Assembly (NCBI GenBank): GCA_022821065.1
Contig: JAJEEK010000046.1
Span: forward strand, 1-57,016
DNA length: 57,016 bases
Direction of reading: 5' to 3'
DNA from: Candidatus Poribacteria bacterium
GTDB taxonomy: Bacteria; Poribacteria; WGA-4E; WGA-3G
The translations under genes and the position numbers were made by a program. The notes beneath the pieces are model-generated. The model ran no database searches and was not told where the DNA came from. It saw only the letters and a program-made list of their open reading frames with translations. This document shows positions 33,514 through 41,919 of this stretch, one piece after another; positions within the stretch are counted from its first letter, which is position 1, and each line of letters begins with the position of its first letter.

Positions 33514-34281
33514 ATGACAAACACATCATTGAATCTGTTGACACAAAAATGCAAGGAACACCCGGACTATCAACGGTACGCTGAACTCTTTGGGCAATTG
33601 GATTCATCGGCACCGCCACGGATAGAATTCGTTCACCGCGCGACACCACGAAATTTTCAACAAACTAAAAAACTCGGCATCTTCTCGGGTTCTTTCAATC
33701 CGTTGACTCTCGCACACACAAAAATGGTGGAGGATACGATCGCTAAATATCAGTTAGATGAACTGCTCCTACTGCTCGCGAAGGCGAATGTTGATAAACC
33801 GGTTTTCGGTTTACCGTTGGCTGCAAGACTCTTAACACTCAAGAAATACGCCGAGAACCGATCACGAATTTCAGTCGGAGCATCAAGCCACGGTAGGTAT
33901 ATTGACAAGATCACGGCACTAAAGACGCTATTCTCGCCGGATACGGAGTTCAACTTCATCGTCGGATATGACACCCTCGTTAGGATTTTTGACGCAAAAT
34001 ACTATACAGATTTTCACGTCGAATTACAGGCGTTGTTTGCTTCGGCGCGCATTATTGTTGCAAACCGCGCGGAAGCAGGTATTAAGACGATAGAAAACTT
34101 CATGGCGCAGCCGGAAATCTGCCGCTATGTTTCCTATGTCTCATGCATCCTGCTGCCTGATGTTTATGCGTATATGTCGTCAACAGAGGTTCGTGATCTG
34201 TTAGAACATGGTGAGACCGTTGAACATCTTATACCGCCGAGTACCCTCGCTATATTTGACGAAGGCCTCTCGAAAATGTAA
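33514..34281 (+). CDS. Nicotinate-nucleotide adenylyltransferase-like protein
   Basis: A 255-residue nucleotidyltransferase of the HIGH superfamily. GIFSGSFNPLTLAHTKM (about residues 56-72) is the NadD-type nucleotide-binding segment, with the second histidine-like position as LTLAH, and MSSTEVRDLL near the C-terminus is the ISSTxIR motif. The N-terminal 50 residues before the fold are an extension absent from typical NadD. The substrate may be nicotinate mononucleotide, but the divergence leaves room for another nucleotidyl acceptor. It is the last gene of the run beginning with protease-TPR copy 2. Confidence 0.75.
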   Translation: MTNTSLNLLTQKCKEHPDYQRYAELFGQLDSSAPPRIEFVHRATPRNFQQTKKLGIFSGSFNPLTLAHTKMVEDTIAKYQLDELLLLLAKANVDKPVFGLPLAARLLTLKKYAENRSRISVGASSHGRYIDKITALKTLFSPDTEFNFIVGYDTLVRIFDAKYYTDFHVELQALFASARIIVANRAEAGIKTIENFMAQPEICRYVSYVSCILLPDVYAYMSSTEVRDLLEHGETVEHLIPPSTLAIFDEGLSKM

Positions 34282-34406
34282 TATTTCGTCAATAAAACTG
34301 CCCAATTGTGTTTCCAATTTGATACAGTTTCCCAAATATCCCTCCCGTATTGTGTCGAATCACACACACTTTTCCCAATTATCCGCCCATTTTAGCATTT
34401 CTACAT

Positions 34407-34422
34407 TGGCATGATTCTTGCT
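34407..34422 (+). promoter_or_regulatory. Sigma54-type -24/-12 promoter
   Basis: TGGCATG-ATTC-TTGCT has the GG and GC dinucleotides 10 bp apart as sigma54 requires. It is the same extended form as the element before the WD40-dockerin gene. It would give a leader of about 175 nt for the gene at 34608. Confidence 0.6.
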
Positions 34423-34547
34423 TAGTATTTTATATATTTGTGTTGGTTATGCCGTTAATCGGCAAATTTTTCACAAATTTTGAAACGGATTCATAAATAG
34501 TCTCGTATTTAAAAGATACTTATGCTGACAATAGGTTATCAACGTGA

Positions 34548-34577
34548 TTGTGTCAGCAGCTCATATAGGGCTATAAT
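34548..34577 (+). promoter_or_regulatory. Possible sigma70 promoter for the 50-residue membrane protein
   Basis: TTGTGT (34548-34553), 18 bp spacer, TATAAT (34572-34577), 30 bp before the ATG. The -10 is perfect, the -35 weak. Confidence 0.45.
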
Positions 34578-34607
34578 AAATAAACGTAGTACTAAGGAGA
34601 ATGGACA

Positions 34608-34760
34608 ATGTTTAACGGTGTCGAAATAATTATCGGCAGTTTAGGTGCTCTCATCGGTATTGGTGGCGGTTACCTGGTCCTTTCTGCTTTTTTCGCTGGC
34701 ATCCAGCATATCACGAAAATAGGTGCTGTCGAAATTAAGGAAACGAACCCTGAGAAATAG
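34608..34760 (+). CDS. 50-residue single-span membrane protein
   Basis: A short gene with clear signals: TAAGGAGA 8 bp before the ATG, two candidate promoters upstream, and no overlap with other genes. The product has one glycine-rich hydrophobic helix (about residues 7-30, including LGALIGIGGGYLVLSAFF) and a short charged tail ending KETNPEK. No family is recognised. Small proteins of this kind may regulate a larger membrane complex or a stress response; that is a guess. The sigma54-type promoter ahead of it suggests tight conditional control. Confidence 0.6.
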   Translation: MFNGVEIIIGSLGALIGIGGGYLVLSAFFAGIQHITKIGAVEIKETNPEK

Positions 34761-34788
34761 TCGTTCCTATGGATGACACTGAAAGGGC

Positions 34789-34817
34789 TTGACAATTAGA
34801 GATTTTTGTGTTATAAT
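34789..34817 (+). promoter_or_regulatory. Consensus sigma70 promoter upstream of endonuclease V
   Basis: TTGACA (34789-34794), 17 bp spacer, TATAAT (34812-34817): both hexamers are perfect. The leader to the nfi ATG is about 95 nt. Confidence 0.7.
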
Positions 34818-34919
34818 GTAATGTTATGGAGCATCCGGCGGAGAGATTGGAACCGTGGTTCGGGGTCCAGAGCATTGTAAGGCAAAATGAGTTTGCATTG
34901 AAAACGAACAGCGGCAGCT

Positions 34920-35594
34920 ATGAAATATCGCGCCCTCCACTTGTGGGATGTTACACCTGAAGAAGCCAGACAAATCCAAAACAAACTGCGCACACAGGTG
35001 ATTTCAACAGACCAGTTTGGGAAAATCAACACCGTTGCAGGCGTAGACATCGGGTTGAAAAAGGATACCGCAATCGCATCTGTGGTCATCCTGAGTTTCC
35101 CTGAATTACAGGTGGTAGATAGCGTGCTTACAGCAAGCCCTGTTCGTTTTCCTTATATACCGGGGTTGTTATCCTTTCGGGAGCTTCCACCGCTGCTGAC
35201 GGCGTTTGATCAATTGCAAACGGTACCGGATCTGATAATCGTAGACGGACAAGGGATCGCACACCCCAGAAGATTCGGACTTGCCTCGCACTTAGGGCTG
35301 ATCTTGGATAAACCGACAATCGGTTGCGCAAAATCCCGACTCTGCGGACAATACAACGAACCCGATTCCGAGCAGGGTGCTTATACGTATCTTAGAGATA
35401 AAGGAGAGGTGATCGGTGCTGCGGTCCGCACGCGTACAAACGTCCGAGTGGTCTACGTATCTACAGGACACCGAATCTCCCTGGATTCAGCCCGTATGTG
35501 GACGTTGGCATGTTGTCAAGGCTATCGTTTACCTGAAACCACCCGCCATGCACACAACGCCGCATCCGGTAAACCCCGCAGAATACGCACATGA
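34920..35594 (+). CDS. nfi: Endonuclease V (deoxyinosine repair)
   Basis: A 224-residue endonuclease V, which nicks DNA one base 3' of deoxyinosine. Family blocks are intact: AGVDIGLKKD with the first metal aspartate, FPYIPGLLSFRE with the base-wedge tyrosine motif PYIPG, IIVDGQGIAHPRRFG with the second aspartate, and the LASHLG helix. Length is normal for the family. It has its own consensus promoter. Its stop codon overlaps the aminotransferase ATG (ATGA), so the two are co-translated although their functions seem unrelated. Confidence 0.93.
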   Translation: MKYRALHLWDVTPEEARQIQNKLRTQVISTDQFGKINTVAGVDIGLKKDTAIASVVILSFPELQVVDSVLTASPVRFPYIPGLLSFRELPPLLTAFDQLQTVPDLIIVDGQGIAHPRRFGLASHLGLILDKPTIGCAKSRLCGQYNEPDSEQGAYTYLRDKGEVIGAAVRTRTNVRVVYVSTGHRISLDSARMWTLACCQGYRLPETTRHAHNAASGKPRRIRT

Positions 35595-36766
35595 ATATAT
35601 TTTCAAAACGCTTAAATCGACTCCCGCCTTATATGTTTGGTAAACTCAAACAGCTGACGCACGAACGCAGGCAGCAAGGGATAGATATTATCGACTTGGG
35701 GATGGGGAACCCGAATCAACCAACCCCGCAACCTATTATTGATAAATTGACGGAGGCTGCACAGGAACTTCGGAATCATCGCTATTCCGCTTCGCGCGGC
35801 ATTTTCAATCTGCGCAGGGAAGTCAGTTGGCATTATGAACGCCGGTTCGGTGTAGATATTGATCCGGATGAAGAGGCGATCGCGGTTATCGGTACGAAAG
35901 AGGGACTCGGACATCTCGCTTTGGCTTTGATTGACGAAGGCGACTTGGCGATGGTCCCGAATCCGACGTTCCCGATTCATACCTACAGCGTTGTGCTCGC
36001 CGGTGGTAGCGTTGTGAGCATACCACTTACGGAGGAGAACGATTTCATCCCTTCACTCACGGAGATTACACGCGATATCTGGCCGAGACCTAAGATGTTA
36101 ATCTTAAGTTTCCCGCATAACCCGACGGGTGCCGTTGTTGATCTTGGGTTCTTTGAGGAGATCGTCGCGTTCGCGAAACAACAGGAGATCGTTGTCGTTC
36201 ACGATTTGGCTTATGCGGACATCGTTTTTGATGGCTACAAAGCACCGAGTTTCCTACAGGCGAAGGGCGCGAAGGATGTCGGTATCGAATTCATCTCACT
36301 CTCGAAATCCTATAATATGGCAGGATGGCGATGCGGGTTCGCAGCGGGGAACCGCGAGATTATAGAGGCACTCGCTCGAATTAAAGGCTACTACGATTAC
36401 GGGATTTTCGCACCGATTCAGGTCGCCGCGATCATGGCACTCCGCACGCCGATAGATACGGTGATGGAAAACGCTGCGATCTACCAGAAACGTCGTGATG
36501 TGCTTGTGGACGGGTTAAACCGGATTGGATGGACAGTCCCGAAACCACAGGCTTCCATGTTCGTCTGGGCACCGATTCCCGAAGCGTGGCGACACTTGAG
36601 TTCTCTGGACTTCTCAATGAAACTTTTGAATGAAGCGGAAGTCTGCGTCTCTCCGGGGGCAGGGTTCGGACACAACGGCGAAGGCTACATTCGTATTGCA
36701 CTCGTGGAGAACGAGGATCGTATCCGTCAAGCAGTCCGCCAGATCCGGCGCGCCTTGTTCGGTTAA
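35591..36766 (+). CDS. Class I/II aminotransferase (AlaC/LL-DAP aminotransferase-like)
   Basis: A 391-residue PLP-dependent aminotransferase of fold type I. The N-terminal DLGMGNPNQPTP and HRYSASRGIFNLRREV segments match the AlaC/LL-diaminopimelate aminotransferase group; SFPHNPTGAV carries the cofactor-contacting asparagine, and the PLP lysine is in SLSKSYNMAGWRCGF. It probably moves amino groups between alanine (or another amino acid) and 2-oxoglutarate. It is co-translated with endonuclease V and followed by the palindrome array before the Fic gene. Confidence 0.88.
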   Translation: MNIFSKRLNRLPPYMFGKLKQLTHERRQQGIDIIDLGMGNPNQPTPQPIIDKLTEAAQELRNHRYSASRGIFNLRREVSWHYERRFGVDIDPDEEAIAVIGTKEGLGHLALALIDEGDLAMVPNPTFPIHTYSVVLAGGSVVSIPLTEENDFIPSLTEITRDIWPRPKMLILSFPHNPTGAVVDLGFFEEIVAFAKQQEIVVVHDLAYADIVFDGYKAPSFLQAKGAKDVGIEFISLSKSYNMAGWRCGFAAGNREIIEALARIKGYYDYGIFAPIQVAAIMALRTPIDTVMENAAIYQKRRDVLVDGLNRIGWTVPKPQASMFVWAPIPEAWRHLSSLDFSMKLLNEAEVCVSPGAGFGHNGEGYIRIALVENEDRIRQAVRQIRRALFG

Positions 36767-36795
36767 TTGTAAGGACGCGCCAAATACCAAATATT

Positions 36796-37020
36796 AGATG
36801 GATATGTATACAAATTATACATATCAACATCGATATGTATAAAAAACGCCAAAAATTATACATGTCCAGATGGATATGTACAGAAATTATACATATCAAC
36901 ACCGATATGTATAAAAAACGCCAAAATTATATAGGTCTGATTGTATATGTTCGGGTTGATATGTATACAAATTATACATATCAACATCGATATGTATAAA
37001 AAACGCCAAAAATTATACAT
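36796..37020. repeat. Array of AT-rich palindromic repeats upstream of the Fic gene
   Basis: Three imperfect copies of a unit of about 72 bp (starting near 36796 and 36868; the third is offset by 85 bp, near 36953). Each unit contains two dyads: ATATGTATA/TATACATAT (9 bp arms around CAAAT in copies 1 and 3) and ATACATATC/GATATGTAT around AACAT-type loops, followed by AAAAAACGCCAAAA. The region between the aminotransferase stop and the Fic start (280 bp) is otherwise empty. It could be an operator cluster or a set of small hairpins; it has no coding capacity. Confidence 0.75.
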
Positions 37021-37047
37021 GTCCGGTTGTCAAGACTGGTGACAACA

Positions 37048-38151
37048 ATGCCTCAAGTCAATCCAAATCTTCCATGGAACGATATTCCTGAACTGCCGCC
37101 CGCTGTAGACCTTGAATCGCGTGAAATTCTCAAAGCGTGCATATCCGCAATGACTGAGCTTTCAAGGGCGAACGCCTTGGTGAAGCAGCTGCCAAGCGAA
37201 GCGGTTTTGATAAATACACTACCGCTTCAGGAAGCACGTAAGAGTTCGGAAATTGAAAACATCGTTACGACGAACGATGAACTGTACCGAGCGATGACCT
37301 CTGACGAAAACCAAATTGCCCCTAATACCAAAGAAGTGTTACGCTACCGTGAGGCATTGTGGGATGGTGTCAATCACATCCGAAAAGGCTCAACCTTGGA
37401 CATACACCTCTTTGAGCAGATATGCTCGTGCATTCTTGACGAAACAATGAAGGTGCGTAACAGTGCTGTAGTGATTGAAAATCGAGTAACACAAGAACTC
37501 ATTTACAGACCCCTAACTGGATACGGAAATCTTATCAGATTGTTAATTAATCTTGAGCGATTCATTAATGATAAGACTGATGGATTCCAACCACTCGTCA
37601 AAATGGCCGTAATGCACTACCAGTTTGAGGCGATACACCCTTTCATGGATGGCAATGGACGAACGGGACGTATACTCAACATCCTCTATTTGGTACAGCA
37701 AGGACTGCTTGATGTACCGATACTTTATCTCAGCCGTTTCTTTATCCAAAATCGGGATGCCTATTATCAATATCTTCGTGAAGTCACAGAAAATGGGAGT
37801 TGGCAACAATGGATTCTCTACATCTTGGCAGCAGTGGAAGAGATCTCGCGAGACACTGCGGACAAAATAGAGGCAATTAGTCGCCTTATCAACAACGTTA
37901 TTACAACGGCGCAAGACAAAACCAAAGCCGTTGAGCGCGAAGGGTTTGTTGACCTACTTTTCAAGTGGCCTTACTGCAAGATTGGTATTGTTGAGAGAGA
38001 ACTTAGATGTAGTCGCCTTACAGCCACAAAATATCTGAATGAAGTAACAGCACTTGGATTGCTGGAGCGTTTGCGTTTTGGCCGAGAGTACTACTATATT
38101 AACAAGAATCTTATCGACTTGCTGTCAATTGATGCCGTTGAGGAATCCTAA
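37048..38151 (+). CDS. Fic family AMP-transferase with C-terminal winged helix
   Basis: A 367-residue Fic protein, which would transfer AMP (or a related group) to target proteins. The catalytic loop HPFMDGNGRTGR begins at H197. An N-terminal inhibitory motif S66-x3-E70-N71 (SSEIEN) matches the class II (S/T)xxxE(G/N) rule, so activity is probably self-inhibited. The N-terminal Fic-associated segment (PWNDIPELPP) and a winged-helix domain over about the last 70 residues are as in the COG3177 group. The ATG at 37048 was chosen; a TTG 21 bp earlier is open. Palindromic repeats immediately upstream may be its binding sites. Confidence 0.88.
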   Translation: MPQVNPNLPWNDIPELPPAVDLESREILKACISAMTELSRANALVKQLPSEAVLINTLPLQEARKSSEIENIVTTNDELYRAMTSDENQIAPNTKEVLRYREALWDGVNHIRKGSTLDIHLFEQICSCILDETMKVRNSAVVIENRVTQELIYRPLTGYGNLIRLLINLERFINDKTDGFQPLVKMAVMHYQFEAIHPFMDGNGRTGRILNILYLVQQGLLDVPILYLSRFFIQNRDAYYQYLREVTENGSWQQWILYILAAVEEISRDTADKIEAISRLINNVITTAQDKTKAVEREGFVDLLFKWPYCKIGIVERELRCSRLTATKYLNEVTALGLLERLRFGREYYYINKNLIDLLSIDAVEES

Positions 38152-38213
38152 TAGGATAAAATATGTCACGCGGTACGTTAGATACAAGGTATACCATGCG
38201 ATCATTGGTTAAA

Positions 38214-39116
38214 TTACTCCAGGCCCCACTGTTTTTTTGCTTCCTCGAACGAAATCTTTTGGCTGCCTGTATGAGAAATCGGGTTTTTGCCGACCCACCG
38301 CTCATCGATCGGATGCGCTGCGGGTTGGAAACGGATGTCACAGCTGATGCGCCACCGATCCGAAAGGTTCTTGGTGGAAGTGTGCATCGTATGCATCGTG
38401 AAGATAATGACATCCCCCATCTCAAAATCGGCTGTTTTCCACTCACCGCCGTATTTATCGCTAATCTCCATCGGGTCGCGTCCGAAATGCCCGGGAGTTC
38501 CGTCTTTATCGACATCCGTTCTACCATAGGTATCCCGAATCGGTGCGAAACTCGGTAAGTTGTGCGACCCGACGAGTACCGTCAATGTTCCCATCGTTGC
38601 GGGCACATCACCGAACGGAACCCAACAGGTGTGCAGCTGCTTCGAGCCTCTTCCCATATAGACGAAATCGAAGTGTGGTCCCGACCAACCGTCAGGGCGG
38701 ACGAACCGGAGCCATTTGTAATCGAAGGTTCGGGTATCGCCTCCGAAGAAGTTGCGGAAGAATTTAAAGAGTTCATCGCCTTCTAAGACGGACTGAACAT
38801 CTGGATGGTGTGTAACAGCGGGTGCTCCCATCGTCCGTCCAGGGCTGCCGTTTCCTGCGACTGCCTCCATGATGTCGGTGTCAGCCTTGAATACCTCATC
38901 TTTTCCGTTCCCTTCGGCGTATTCAAGGATGGCGCGCCGCCCTGCGATAATCTTTTCTCTGTTAATTAAACCCCGGACGAGTAGATACCCGTCTTCTGCT
39001 ATCTGTTCGTGCAAGCCTTCTGGTGAGCCAAGTACAGCGTTACAGTCCCGAAGTACACCGAGGTGTGGACCCGGGAAAGTTAGTTCATGGTCTCCTACAA
39101 AAACGGTTTTCGCCAT
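38214..39116 (-). CDS. Phytanoyl-CoA dioxygenase (PhyH) family protein
   Basis: A 300-residue Fe(II)/2-oxoglutarate dioxygenase. The first iron ligands are H148-F-D150 (SGPHFDFVYMG), the last is in the TMHTSTKN block, and an arginine follows in DRWRISCD for 2-oxoglutarate. The substrate is unknown. The ATG at 39116 has GAGGAAA upstream; five more codons could be added. It lies 23 bp downstream of the binding lipoprotein gene and may be co-transcribed with it, which hints that the imported solute and the hydroxylase could be linked. Confidence 0.84.
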   Translation of the reverse strand: MAKTVFVGDHELTFPGPHLGVLRDCNAVLGSPEGLHEQIAEDGYLLVRGLINREKIIAGRRAILEYAEGNGKDEVFKADTDIMEAVAGNGSPGRTMGAPAVTHHPDVQSVLEGDELFKFFRNFFGGDTRTFDYKWLRFVRPDGWSGPHFDFVYMGRGSKQLHTCWVPFGDVPATMGTLTVLVGSHNLPSFAPIRDTYGRTDVDKDGTPGHFGRDPMEISDKYGGEWKTADFEMGDVIIFTMHTMHTSTKNLSDRWRISCDIRFQPAAHPIDERWVGKNPISHTGSQKISFEEAKKQWGLE

Positions 39117-39139
39117 CGTTTTCCTCCTCAAACGTGCTA

Positions 39140-40351
39140 TTAAGGTGTGAGCACATGATAAAGTTGTATCTTTCCGTCTCTGATAATATTGATAACGGCA
39201 CTCTTGATCGCGTGTCGATTTTCGTTAAAATGCGAGAGTATTGCTGCACCCCTATAGTCCTGAGTCGCTTGAATTTGGTCGCGAATCGCCGCGGCAGTCA
39301 AGTTAGGGGCACGTTTCATCGCCGCAATGATAATGTTCGCTGCATCATATCCGAGTGATGCGGGACCGTCAGGTGCCATTCCAAACTGTGAGGTATAGTC
39401 GGTAATAAATTGCGTTGCTTCTTTGCCTAACTGTTCTGGGGTCCCTCCAGCGGAAAAGTGGTTCGCAAAGAAGCTGCCTTCAGCTGCTGCGCCAGCGATT
39501 TCAACGAGATCGGGTCGATCCCAGCCGTCGCCGCCGAGGAAGGTTGCAGGAATATTAATATCGGCAGCTTTCGCCTGCTTCACAGCTAACAGGAATTCGG
39601 GACCCAAGCCGGGTAGAAAGACGACATCAACTGGCGGATCAATTGCGGCAATTGCGGTGAGTTGCTCAGTGTAGTCAGTGGTACCTGCTTCGTAGAATTG
39701 GCGGATTGCAATTGTGCCCCGTTGCGCGGTAAACGTTTCAACGAAAACATCAGTCAATCCTTGCGAGTAAGCACTATCAGTTTCTGTAAGTACCGCCGCT
39801 GTCGTCGCGCCTAATTCCTGAACAGCAAAACCCGCCATTACACCCGCTTGGTATGGATCCGTGAACGCTCCCATAAACGAAAAGTGCCTATTTTCGGGAA
39901 CTTTCGGATTCGTGGGATAGGTTGTCACCATAGGGATTCCGTGTTCTTGGACAACATCTCCGACTGGCATTGCCAGCGCAGAATAATCTGGTCCCACGAT
40001 TGCGGATACACCGGCATCAATCAGCTCCTTCGCATATTGGACACTGAGTGCGGGGTCTCTTTTATCATCTCGGATGAGGAGTTCTATGGGCAATCCGTTA
40101 ACGCCGCCAGTCTCGTTCGCGAGCATGACAGCCAGTTCCGCACCGTTTCGCGTTGTGCCTGGGTCGGGCGGGCTATACAAAAGACCGATTTTGACAGTAA
40201 CCCTGTTGTCTGGCGACTCTGAATCCGTTGGTGCAACAACCTGTTGGGCTCGTTGACATCCTAAAAAGAAAACAACCAGCAAGCAAGATGCTCCCAGAAT
40301 CCCGGAAACCGTTCGGAATCTGAGTCCTATTTGGTTTCGTTTATGTATCAT
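39140..40351 (-). CDS. Periplasmic binding lipoprotein, branched-chain amino acid (Leu/Ile/Val) type
   Basis: A 403-residue solute-binding protein of the LivJ/Peripla_BP_6 type. The signal ends in VVFFLGC (lipobox, C32). The N-lobe IGLLYSPPDPGTTRNGAELAV and the IVGPDYSALAMPVGDVV segment are typical of class I binding proteins for amino acids or amides. No permease or ATPase gene is in the window, so it is an orphan here. The ATG at 40351 was chosen for its GGAGGAATT site. It is followed by a PhyH gene at 23 bp. Confidence 0.87.
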   Translation of the reverse strand: MIHKRNQIGLRFRTVSGILGASCLLVVFFLGCQRAQQVVAPTDSESPDNRVTVKIGLLYSPPDPGTTRNGAELAVMLANETGGVNGLPIELLIRDDKRDPALSVQYAKELIDAGVSAIVGPDYSALAMPVGDVVQEHGIPMVTTYPTNPKVPENRHFSFMGAFTDPYQAGVMAGFAVQELGATTAAVLTETDSAYSQGLTDVFVETFTAQRGTIAIRQFYEAGTTDYTEQLTAIAAIDPPVDVVFLPGLGPEFLLAVKQAKAADINIPATFLGGDGWDRPDLVEIAGAAAEGSFFANHFSAGGTPEQLGKEATQFITDYTSQFGMAPDGPASLGYDAANIIIAAMKRAPNLTAAAIRDQIQATQDYRGAAILSHFNENRHAIKSAVINIIRDGKIQLYHVLTP

Positions 40352-40376
40352 ATAATTCCTCCGATGCTTCCATTGT

Positions 40377-41027
40377 TTACGCGGATCCGCGTGTCCACCC
40401 ACGCTCTATGGACTGCACGCCGAACTCAAAAAGTGCCCTATTTGCTGGTGTATTAAAGGTAAAAACCGGTTTATCCCACGACACTATCATCTGCGCGAAT
40501 TCCAATGTCTTACTGTCTTCGGCGGCATGCACAATACAGATTTTGTCCGCGAGTGCTGCGACGAAAGCGTTGCGCCGATTTGCCAACGCCGCTGTCTGTC
40601 GATCGTAGCGACTTTCAAACGGTGATAGAATTAATAGTTGTTCTTTAGCGAATGCGTCTTTCCATACCGATTTCAGTTGCATATTTTCGATGCTCCGTGC
40701 TGGACATAACAGAATCGGTTGTACGCCACGCAGCAAGACGCGCAAGCATTCCTTTTCAATCGGTGAATGATAGCCGCCGATCGTTGGGATCCCTCGCTCC
40801 TTAAATCTTTGTGCCAAGTCGTGCGTCTTCAATATCAGTTCACCCGGACATTTCTTGGAACAGAAGAGTGCCCAGAGGTTTCCGTTGAAAGCGGTATCTA
40901 TTCCGGGTAACAAGTCGATATTTCCACGTGCCCAAATCGTTTCTGGGGCTTCTGTTTTTAGGGAGTCCTTTAACCTTTTCGGATAATTCGGGTCTGTTTG
41001 TGTGATGCGTTGAATTGGCGGTATCAC
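40377..41027 (-). CDS. DprA/Smf-like Rossmann-fold protein (short form)
   Basis: A 216-residue protein starting at a GTG with TAGGATAA before it. Its layout resembles the Smf/DprA core: ALFCSKKCPGELILKTHDLAQRF corresponds to the G-S-R region, GIPTIGGYHSPIEKECLRVLL to the GGA-G-D-AH region, and the C-terminal CIVHAAEDSKTLEFAQ to the late beta-strand. It lacks the N-terminal SAM and C-terminal winged helix of full DprA. Some short DprA-like proteins bind nucleotides or DNA in defence contexts. Whether this one has a competence role cannot be told. Confidence 0.65.
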   Translation of the reverse strand: MIPPIQRITQTDPNYPKRLKDSLKTEAPETIWARGNIDLLPGIDTAFNGNLWALFCSKKCPGELILKTHDLAQRFKERGIPTIGGYHSPIEKECLRVLLRGVQPILLCPARSIENMQLKSVWKDAFAKEQLLILSPFESRYDRQTAALANRRNAFVAALADKICIVHAAEDSKTLEFAQMIVSWDKPVFTFNTPANRALFEFGVQSIERGWTRGSA

Positions 41028-41381
41028 TTCTTATCCTACATGATATTTGATAAAGTTAGAGTTTATGAATAATCCCGTTTGTAGTAGGGCAATTCATCGC
41101 CCGTTGTGGACGTACAATAATGCACTTCGCTTATGGGCGAGTACTCCGCAAAATCGCACGACCACGAACCCACTCTCAAGTTCAAAGTTGAGGAAGCAAT
41201 AGTCTGCCATAGGTTACCTACCTTTCACTAATTCTTAAGCAGCTTCATCTGATGATTTTAACAAAACTTGGTAATTAGTGCAAGGATATAACCAGCAGTG
41301 AACAGCCTCATTCAATTGTCACAAATCGTTCTTGTAGGAGGGGTGTTTCTTATGCTCGCGATACTCATAATAAATGCTGTA
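41028..41381. other. Intergenic region at the edge of the defence island
   Basis: About 354 bp without a supported gene. It contains a short inverted GGGCAATTCATCGCCC-type motif near 41087-41102, similar in style to the hairpin core of the element at 27982-28118, and no clear promoter. A plus-strand frame at 41298-41546 overlaps the PIN-like gene and looks spurious. Confidence 0.45.
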
Positions 41382-41918
41382 TCAAGCGGAAAGTTGACGA
41401 TGCGGTTCAGGTGGTGCGCCGTTTTGGAGCCAAATGATCGGTTGTTCTTCTGCTGTCCTATCTGGGTTAACCCAGATAATGTCTCGGATTTCGCCAACTT
41501 GTTGAGATGCTCGCTTGAAAAGTCCACGGATAGTTTCATCAAGTGAAACAATGATTTGATCGGTTGCAAGTGCTGCTCCGAGAAGATGAAAATCTTTTTG
41601 GAGAGCTTCAATATCTCTTTCCCCGTTTGCTGTCATTTCGATTTTGTCGGACAACGTGCTATTCTGAGGAGGGTTGACATAAACAAATCTCTTTCTGGCA
41701 ATCATTGATTTCAACCAACGGGCTGAAAAATTTGATTGATGCTTATTCCATTCTTCCGACAATTCCGGTGTCATTACAACATGGTGTGGAGATTCCTCTT
41801 GAAAGGTTTCAAGAAATTCGGTGCAGTTGACTGATACTGACGCGGTTGCCCCCTTGCCACCAGCAGCGCGAGCGACGGAGGCATTCACAACGAGTCGTTT
41901 TAAATCTCTTGCGCGCAT
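41382..41918 (-). CDS. PIN-like domain protein coupled to a DUF3696 ATPase
   Basis: A 178-residue protein. It reads like a diverged PIN-type nuclease: LVVNASVARAAGG at the N-terminus takes the place of the first strand, normally ending in aspartate (here N), PELSEEWNKH matches the second acidic helix, and DFHLLGAALATDQIIVSLDE the third and fourth acidic positions. If the fold is right, it may be a nuclease with a weakened site. The ATG at 41918 starts 1 bp after the ATPase stop and has AAGGA before it, so the pair is coupled. A toxin/effector role next to an ATPase sensor is inferred from this arrangement. Confidence 0.6.
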   Translation of the reverse strand: MRARDLKRLVVNASVARAAGGKGATASVSVNCTEFLETFQEESPHHVVMTPELSEEWNKHQSNFSARWLKSMIARKRFVYVNPPQNSTLSDKIEMTANGERDIEALQKDFHLLGAALATDQIIVSLDETIRGLFKRASQQVGEIRDIIWVNPDRTAEEQPIIWLQNGAPPEPHRQLSA

Positions 41919-41919
41919 G

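Larger units (their letters stand above)
34282..34607. other. Regulatory spacer before the 50-residue membrane protein
   Basis: A 326 bp gap with no ORF. It holds a sigma54-type promoter (34407-34422), a possible sigma70 promoter (34548-34577), repeated TTTCCCAA blocks (for example around 34324-34332 and 34372-34380) and a TGTGTCGAATCACACA dyad near 34353-34368, which may be activator-binding sites for the sigma54 promoter. Confidence 0.5.

Noticed and set aside
34826..34960. 44-codon frame between the nfi promoter and gene
   Set aside because: It overlaps the nfi start in another frame and has no ribosome binding site; more likely leader sequence.
36432..36902. Minus-strand frame of 156 codons across the aminotransferase end and palindrome array
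   Set aside because: It is antisense to a clear PLP enzyme and its N-terminus is a translation of the AT-rich repeats.
36796..37020. Possible CRISPR array
   Set aside because: The repeats are of about 72 bp with inconstant spacing and no unique spacers of uniform length; no cas gene is near.
41298..41546. Plus-strand frame with a hydrophobic start (82 codons)
   Set aside because: It overlaps the well-supported PIN-like gene on the other strand, has no ribosome binding site, and its C-terminal half is the antisense of that gene.
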